A stretch of 33,066 nt of DNA from Bacteroidota bacterium. GTDB lineage: Bacteria; Bacteroidota; Bacteroidia; Chitinophagales; Chitinophagaceae. The notes below the pieces were generated by a model. The model was not told the origin of the DNA. It did not search any database and saw only the letters and a program-made list of their open reading frames with translations. The translations under genes and the position numbers were made by a program. The DNA lies in contig RDXD01000378.1 in NCBI GenBank assembly GCA_004292575.1, positions 1 to 33,066 of the forward strand, given 5' to 3'. How positions within the stretch are numbered: position 1 is the stretch's first letter; each line of letters begins with the position of its first letter. This document shows, in pieces, positions 27,958 to 33,066 of the stretch.

Positions 27958-28272
27958 ATTGTGTATAAAGTGAATGCAGTATTTGTGTAACGGCGCAAGT
28001 TAGGCTAATGTTTGCGGCAGTAGATGATTGCGTATCAATATGTGTTTCGATGCCGAGTGAATTGAAAAATGTGTTTATTTTTTGCGCTCAAGTTGCCCTA
28101 ATGGACAGCCATTTGTTTTTTTAGCATAATATTTGCTATTTCAAAAGCAGCATTTCGAAAGAAAGCTGCAATTTGAGCCCTCAAACATTCATATAACGCC
28201 TATAGCATCATTTTTACCCCCGCACACAGCCGCCAGTGCCCGTGTCTTAGTCACCCTCTAAATGGTAAAAAA

Positions 28273-28857
28273 ATGATGCCCGAAATTTCCAGCCTCAGCG
28301 ATTCCATGCTGCTTGCCGCCTACCATCAAGGCAATGCCAAAGCTTTTGAAGTGCTTATAAACCGGCATAAGGACCGTGTATACACTTCTATTTTGTTTTT
28401 GGTGAAAGACAAGTACCTGGCCGAAGATTTGTTTCAAGATGTATTTATAAAAATTGTAGATACCATACAGGGCGGGCGCTACAATGATGAGGGGAAGTTT
28501 TTGAGCTGGGCCATGCGGATTGCGCACAATCTGTGTGTGGATCACTTTAGGAAAGTAAAGCGGTCGCCAGTAATACGCACTGCCGATGGCACGGATGTTT
28601 TTGACTGGATTGGTAGTACGGAAGAGAGCCCCGAGTTCCACATGATAAAGCGCCAGAGTTATGACCGGGTGCGTCGCATGCTCGATTTGCTGCCCGAGGA
28701 GCAAAAGGAAGTGATTGTGCTTAGGCATTACGCCAACCTTAGTTTTAAAGAAATTGCCGGTCTCACCAACTGTAGCATCAATACAGCCTTAGGCCGTATG
28801 CGCTACGGACTGATCAACCTGCGCAAAATGATGACCGAAAAGCAAATTTCTCTTTAG
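28273..28857 (+). CDS. ECF-type RNA polymerase sigma-70 factor
   Basis: Region 2 (FEVLINRHKDRVYTSILFLVKDKYLAEDLFQDVFIKI..GKFLSWAMRIAHNLCVDHFRK) and region 4 (LLPEEQKEVIVLRHYANLSFKEIAGLTNCSINTALGRMRYGLINLRK). Confidence 0.95.
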   Translation: MMPEISSLSDSMLLAAYHQGNAKAFEVLINRHKDRVYTSILFLVKDKYLAEDLFQDVFIKIVDTIQGGRYNDEGKFLSWAMRIAHNLCVDHFRKVKRSPVIRTADGTDVFDWIGSTEESPEFHMIKRQSYDRVRRMLDLLPEEQKEVIVLRHYANLSFKEIAGLTNCSINTALGRMRYGLINLRKMMTEKQISL

Positions 28858-29203
28858 CACATAATCGACTTTTCGGTTGTAGGTTATGAGCAATGATGGG
28901 TGCCGTATAACCTTTGGTGATAAGTTGGTAATTTTTTGTAAAAGCATTTTTTTCGAAGGTTTTCAGTTTTAACTTGCTCATTAATTAAGAATGGAGCGGC
29001 TCTGAGCCCTCAGTTTTGCTTGGGTATGATATCGTTAGAAGTGGCGTTCTATGTGCTTGTTAATCTAAACAAACGACCTATATTGAGCCTAAAAATGGCG
29101 CATAAAAATCTTGTCATGCTGTATTTCCTACTGTTCTGTAGTTAGTAAACTTGCCTGCCATTAAGCAAACACAGCCGGTTTATACAGCGTGACAACCAAA
29201 CAA

Positions 29204-29245
29204 AAAAAAGCACCAAAGCTGTTCATCAGCGTATGGTGCTTTTTT
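29204..29245. terminator. Bidirectional rho-independent-type terminator between the sigma factor and dsbD
   Basis: Perfect 12-bp inverted repeat AAAAAAGCACCA ... TGGTGCTTTTTT with an 18-nt loop. The A/T tails make it functional-looking on both strands. Confidence 0.85.
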
Positions 29246-29320
29246 ATTAATGGGGTTTTGTCATTTGGCTAAGCATCAGCCACGGTCTTTTTCAGCAGTT
29301 TACATTCACCATGGTTACCA

Positions 29321-31255
29321 TTAGGGTGTCTGACGAAAAGCTTTTTCAACCGTATCCAAATGCTTTAGAAACTTATTTACATCGGGGTCGTAACCATACT
29401 GCACGGGGCTTAGCGGACGGCCTTCTAAATCTACAAACTTGTACAAGGGTTGGGCATTGAGGTTAAAGGCTTGTATTTCGTAATCCAAGTTTTTTGCACC
29501 TATGGTGGTGATGGTCTCACCTGCCGCATTGGTATATTGCTCAGCCTGTGGCAATCGCGTTTTGTCGTCAACATATAAACTTACCAGCACAAAATCTTGC
29601 CGCAGGCGCTTCAAAACCGCTGGATTGCTCCACACTTCGTTTTCCATTTTACGGCAATTGGCACAGCTCCAGCCCGTAAAATCAATCATTACGGGTTTAT
29701 TAAGCAGTTTGGCTGCGCTTAGCCCTTCGTTTAGGTCGTAGTAGGCCGTAAGGCCAAACGGCACGTGAAATTTATCGGCATACTTTACAGGTGCTGGCGC
29801 CGAATCTGTGGCGGCGTTACCCACCAGCGTGTATTGCAAGTTATCGAGGTTGAACTTTTGGGTGGAAGGCGGCGGTAAAATGCCGCTAATTGGTGTGAGT
29901 GGCGCACCCCAAAGGCCAGGCACCATGTACATGGCAAAAATGAGCGCTGCCATAGCAAAAAATAAGCGCGGCACACTTAAAAAAGGTAACGGGCTATCGT
30001 GGCTAAAATTCAGCTTGCCCAGCAAATACACACCCATAAGCACAAAAATTACAATCCAAATACTAAGGAATACGTCGCGGTTGAGCAGGCCCCAATGGTA
30101 AGCTAGGTCGGCATTGCTAAGAAATTTCATGGCGAGGGCTAGCTCTATAAAACCAAAAAACACCTTTACCGTATTGAGCCAGCCGCCGCTTTTGGGCAGG
30201 CTTTTGAGCATATTAGGGAAAAGTGCAAATACGCCAAACGGCAAGGCCAAACCTACACCAAAGCCCAGCATGCCAATTACCGGGCCAAGGCTAAGGCCCT
30301 GTCCGCTGGTTTGCCCCAAGAGCGAGCCCACAATGGGGCCGGTGCAGCTAAAGGACACAATAACCAGAGTAAGGGCCATAAAAAAAATGCCCACCACGCC
30401 GCCCTTACCAGCTTTTTCGTCGGCTTTTCCAGCCCAGCTGTTTGGTAAGCTAAGCTCAAAAGCACCAAAAAACGAAATGGCAAAAACCAAGAATATGGCA
30501 AAAAACACCAGGTTGGTAATGGGGTGTGAACTCACCTGATACAAGAACTTATCGCCAAAGGCCAGCGTTAGCAGCAGTGTGGGCACCGTGTAAATTAGCA
30601 CAATGGAAAAAGCATAAATCCATGCGTTTCGTACCCCTTGGCCAGGTGTTTTGCTGCGCTTTAAAAAAAAGCTTACGGTAACCGGTATCAATGGAAATAC
30701 GCAGGGTGTAAATACCGCTGCAAAGCCAATGAGCAAGCAAAAAAGAAACAGCCCCCAGCCCGACCGCGGTGTTTCGGTGGCGTTAGCGGGCTGCGTGCTG
30801 GACGAGGCAGGGCTAGGTAGGGCTAGCGAAAATGCTGAGCTGCCATTGGGAAAGTTTTCGCCCTGAATACCAAGCCAGTTTAAGGTTCCGGTTATTTCGG
30901 CTAGGCGGGCAGGCACGCGCAGGGTAAAATCAAATGCAGCACTATCGGAGTAAACCAGCACGGCACCGTTGGTGGCAGGTACTGCTATGCGGCTGGTAGT
31001 GCCCGTTTCGCTGGCGGTATCCGTTACCACTACCCCCGAGTCGAGAACCAGCGTGGTGATAAACGGATCGTCGGTACTGCGCTTTTTGGTACCGAGCAGT
31101 TGAAGGCCTTCGGGCAACTTGGCCGTTATTTTAAGCCGCACTGTGGTATCGGTAATGCGGGTAGCAGCCGTATTAAAGGTGGGAACAGCGGTTGGCTGGG
31201 CGTGGCCCGAAGCCAACACAAACACTGCAGCCACCAGCAAAAAAATGTGTTTCAT
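29321..31255 (-). CDS. dsbD: Thiol:disulfide interchange protein DsbD (cytochrome c biogenesis TM domain plus C-terminal thioredoxin domain)
   Basis: TM redox motifs AAVFTPCVFPLIPVTVSFF and FSCTGPIVGSLLG; C-terminal Trx motif VMIDFTGWSCANCRKMENEVW. Start inferred at 31255 (MKHIFLLVAAVF). Confidence 0.93.
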   Translation of the reverse strand: MKHIFLLVAAVFVLASGHAQPTAVPTFNTAATRITDTTVRLKITAKLPEGLQLLGTKKRSTDDPFITTLVLDSGVVVTDTASETGTTSRIAVPATNGAVLVYSDSAAFDFTLRVPARLAEITGTLNWLGIQGENFPNGSSAFSLALPSPASSSTQPANATETPRSGWGLFLFCLLIGFAAVFTPCVFPLIPVTVSFFLKRSKTPGQGVRNAWIYAFSIVLIYTVPTLLLTLAFGDKFLYQVSSHPITNLVFFAIFLVFAISFFGAFELSLPNSWAGKADEKAGKGGVVGIFFMALTLVIVSFSCTGPIVGSLLGQTSGQGLSLGPVIGMLGFGVGLALPFGVFALFPNMLKSLPKSGGWLNTVKVFFGFIELALAMKFLSNADLAYHWGLLNRDVFLSIWIVIFVLMGVYLLGKLNFSHDSPLPFLSVPRLFFAMAALIFAMYMVPGLWGAPLTPISGILPPPSTQKFNLDNLQYTLVGNAATDSAPAPVKYADKFHVPFGLTAYYDLNEGLSAAKLLNKPVMIDFTGWSCANCRKMENEVWSNPAVLKRLRQDFVLVSLYVDDKTRLPQAEQYTNAAGETITTIGAKNLDYEIQAFNLNAQPLYKFVDLEGRPLSPVQYGYDPDVNKFLKHLDTVEKAFRQTP

Positions 31256-31268
31256 GGTATGAAGGGTG

Positions 31269-31721
31269 CTATTGCAAATCAATGTTAAAAGCCTTGGTGG
31301 TTGGGGCTAAACACTGCTTATCATCGCAGGCCATAAACTCTACTGTGCCGGTTATGTTGGTTTTTACCGGGGCTTTCAGCTTTATTTTTTGGATAAAAAC
31401 CACCTGTCCTTCATAAAACTTTACGTTGGTGCCCGTGCTGGGGTCCTTCATGGCAAGGGCTTTGGCGGTAGTGCTTACATTGCCCACCGTAGTGGCTAAG
31501 GGATTGGTATTTATGGTAAATGAAGTGGCTACGCCAATATCGCCTTTATGGTCGATGGTATAAATATGCCAAGTACGGTCGATTTGCGCCGTAAAACGGA
31601 GTTCGTAGTTGGTAGCGTTTATTTTTTTGGCAGCATAGGTCCACTTTACAGGATTTTTTAGCTGTGCCATGCTTGCCAGGCCTAGGGTGCAGGTCAAGAC
31701 TAAGAGGGTAATTTTTTTCAT
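31269..31721 (-). CDS. Stand-alone DsbD N-terminal (DsbD-alpha-like) domain protein
   Basis: Signal peptide, Ig-like domain ending ITGTVEFMACDDKQCLAPTTKAFNIDL with a Cys-x4-Cys pair. Directly upstream of dsbD (13-nt gap). Confidence 0.85.
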   Translation of the reverse strand: MKKITLLVLTCTLGLASMAQLKNPVKWTYAAKKINATNYELRFTAQIDRTWHIYTIDHKGDIGVATSFTINTNPLATTVGNVSTTAKALAMKDPSTGTNVKFYEGQVVFIQKIKLKAPVKTNITGTVEFMACDDKQCLAPTTKAFNIDLQ

Positions 31722-32102
31722 GTGTTTATTTTTAGTGCGCCTCTCTAGGGGTGGAGACTGGTTTATTTTATCATACAGCGTGCCCAAGGTTCATTTTGCT
31801 GAGCGTGCAGCGTTTCGTGGGGCGTTTTGGGTGCTCATGTTTGGAGCGGGTGTACCTGTGTTTAGCTTTTAAAAGTCAGACGACGGCCTCATCATGTGAG
31901 GAGAAAAACTTCAAAATAGCGATGCCGCCGTTTTTCCTACTGCTGCATATTTTTGGGTTATCATTTTTACACGGTTTAATACGGGGCGGTTAGTGGCGGC
32001 GCAAAGGTCTTTGACGTCCTGTTTTCTGATGTTGAAACGCTTTTGTGTAATTGCGCACCGTATTAAGACGCGCCAATCAAAAGTTCCTTACACCATAAAC
32101 TG

Positions 32103-32765
32103 TTAATTTATCAAACCCAGCGCTTTAAACACGGCAATTCCATCGGTATTGCCAAGCAGCGCATTAGTAGCCCTTTCGGGGTGGGGCATCATCCCAAAAA
32201 CATTACGCTGCGCATTGCAAATGCCCGCAATGTTGTCCAAGGCTCCGTTGGGGTTGGCATCTTGGGTAACCTGCCCCTGCGGGGTGGTGTATCTGTAAAT
32301 AATCTGGTTTTGCTCCTTCAGCTGTTCCAAAGTCTGCTGGTCAGCGTAATACCTGCCCTCGCCGTGTGCAATGGGTACCTTTAGGCCAGTTTGGTTGCCG
32401 CTGCTGAGGTACACATTTTTACAAACAAACTGCTGGTTGGCATTGCGCAGCAGTGCACCGGGCAGCAATCCTGCTTCGCACAGTATCTGAAAGCCATTGC
32501 ATACCCCCAGCACTTTGCCGCCTTTTTGGGCAAAGGCAACCACGCTCTGCATCATGGGGCTAAAACGGGCAATGGCGCCGCAGCGCAGATAGTCGCCATA
32601 ACTAAAGCCGCCAGGCAGAACGATGCAATCGTCTGTAGCAAAACTGCTAAGGTCTTTGTCTTTGTGCCACAGCATGCTTACTTGCTGCCCAAGGTCGTGG
32701 GCCAGGGCGTCGTGCATATCGCGGTCGCAATTGCTGCCGGGGAAAACTACCACTCCAAATTTCAT
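32103..32765 (-). CDS. purQ: Phosphoribosylformylglycinamidine synthase subunit PurQ
   Basis: [21 protein letters not shown]..., [68 protein letters not shown]: class I glutamine amidotransferase PurQ motifs. Confidence 0.96.
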   Translation of the reverse strand: MKFGVVVFPGSNCDRDMHDALAHDLGQQVSMLWHKDKDLSSFATDDCIVLPGGFSYGDYLRCGAIARFSPMMQSVVAFAQKGGKVLGVCNGFQILCEAGLLPGALLRNANQQFVCKNVYLSSGNQTGLKVPIAHGEGRYYADQQTLEQLKEQNQIIYRYTTPQGQVTQDANPNGALDNIAGICNAQRNVFGMMPHPERATNALLGNTDGIAVFKALGLIN

Positions 32766-32804
32766 ATGTTGGCAAAGATAAGGGAGAAGGTAAAATGGCT
32801 TCTT

Positions 32805-32924
32805 GGATGGCGGAATGCCGGATCTGGGATGTCTGATGTGGGATGTGGGATGTCTGATGTGGGATGTCTGATGTGGGATGTCTGATGTAGCCTGTCGGAT
32901 GTGGGATGTGGGATGTCGGATGTC
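32805..32924. repeat. Heptanucleotide tandem repeat, unit KGATGTS (GGATGTC/TGATGTG/GGATGTG)
   Basis: From 32820 to 32924 the sequence parses into 15 consecutive 7-mers (ggatctg ggatgtc tgatgtg ggatgtg ggatgtc tgatgtg ggatgtc tgatgtg ggatgtc tgatgta gcctgtc ggatgtg ggatgtg ggatgtc ggatgtc). Degenerate units ggatggc/ggaatgc start at 32805. Confidence 0.93.
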
Positions 32925-32960
32925 AGTCGCTAAAAATCAGAGATCCGCAATTCCCCGCGT

Positions 32961-33066
32961 TTTTTGCTTTTTTCTTTTTTTCTTGATAAAAAAAGAAACA
33001 AAAAAATCAAGGGCTGTAGAAACTGGCCTAAAAATTCGGGCGGGGGCCTAAACCCGGGCAAACTCG
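32961..33066. repeat. Putative interspersed Bacteroidota repeat element: A/T-rich hairpin core followed by a G/C-rich tail, cut by the window end
   Basis: CTTTTTTT-CTTGAT-AAAAAAAG hairpin (32974-32995), CTTGAT...ATCAAG inverted repeat (32982-33011), then ATTCGGGCGGGGGCCTAAACCCGGGCAAACTCG. From memory this resembles a sequence recurring in Bacteroidota genomes; copy number cannot be tested here. Confidence 0.55.

Noticed and set aside
28258-28728. 156-aa minus-strand ORF over the ECF sigma factor
   Set aside because: Antisense shadow ORF; the plus strand encodes conserved sigma-70 regions 2 and 4.
31871-31906. Small hairpin CCTCA-TCATG-TGAGG in the dsb leader as a riboswitch or attenuator
   Set aside because: A 5-bp stem is within chance expectation and no known riboswitch motif was recognisable.
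32391-32885. 164-aa plus-strand ORF ending in [21 protein letters not shown]
   Set aside because: Antisense of purQ running into the heptanucleotide repeat; the MSDVGC repeats are a by-product of the 7-nt period.
32805-32924. CRISPR array
   Set aside because: Units are 7 nt and contiguous without unique spacers; no cas genes in the window.

Overview
The window looks like chromosomal DNA from a Bacteroidota, probably Chitinophagaceae-like. The evidence is a SusC/SusD pair, a T9SS C-terminal sorting domain, a fused E1 alpha/beta 2-oxoacid dehydrogenase, an OstA-like protein and A/T-rich Bacteroidota-style repeats. From left to right it contains: a disrupted GH31 alpha-glucosidase (cut at the left edge), fused E1 dehydrogenase, OstA-like protein, disrupted NhaA antiporter, DeoR-family regulator, SusC/SusD plus a DUF4397-like lipoprotein, TrmH-type RNA methyltransferase, two convergent thioredoxin-fold proteins, a 1445-aa T9SS surface protein, a NarL/LuxR response regulator with a TPR histidine kinase, an unknown multi-TM protein, a carboxypeptidase-regulatory-like protein, UvrA, an orphan ECF sigma factor, DsbD with a stand-alone DsbD-alpha-like companion, and PurQ. 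The right edge carries a heptanucleotide tandem repeat followed by an A/T-rich, hairpin-forming element that I believe is an interspersed repeat. I found no CRISPR array, tRNA, rRNA, transposase or defence system. The most notable observations are: (1) three frame-breaking deletions of similar size (about 70-80 nt each by family comparison), one in GH31 and two in NhaA, each removing a highly conserved motif, all in the first 6.5 kb; (2) a DsbD whose N-terminal domain seems to have lost both redox cysteines while a neighbouring stand-alone paralogue keeps them; (3) the composite repeat at the right edge. I could not confirm a new biological system. The deletions may be assembly artefacts and need checking against reads.
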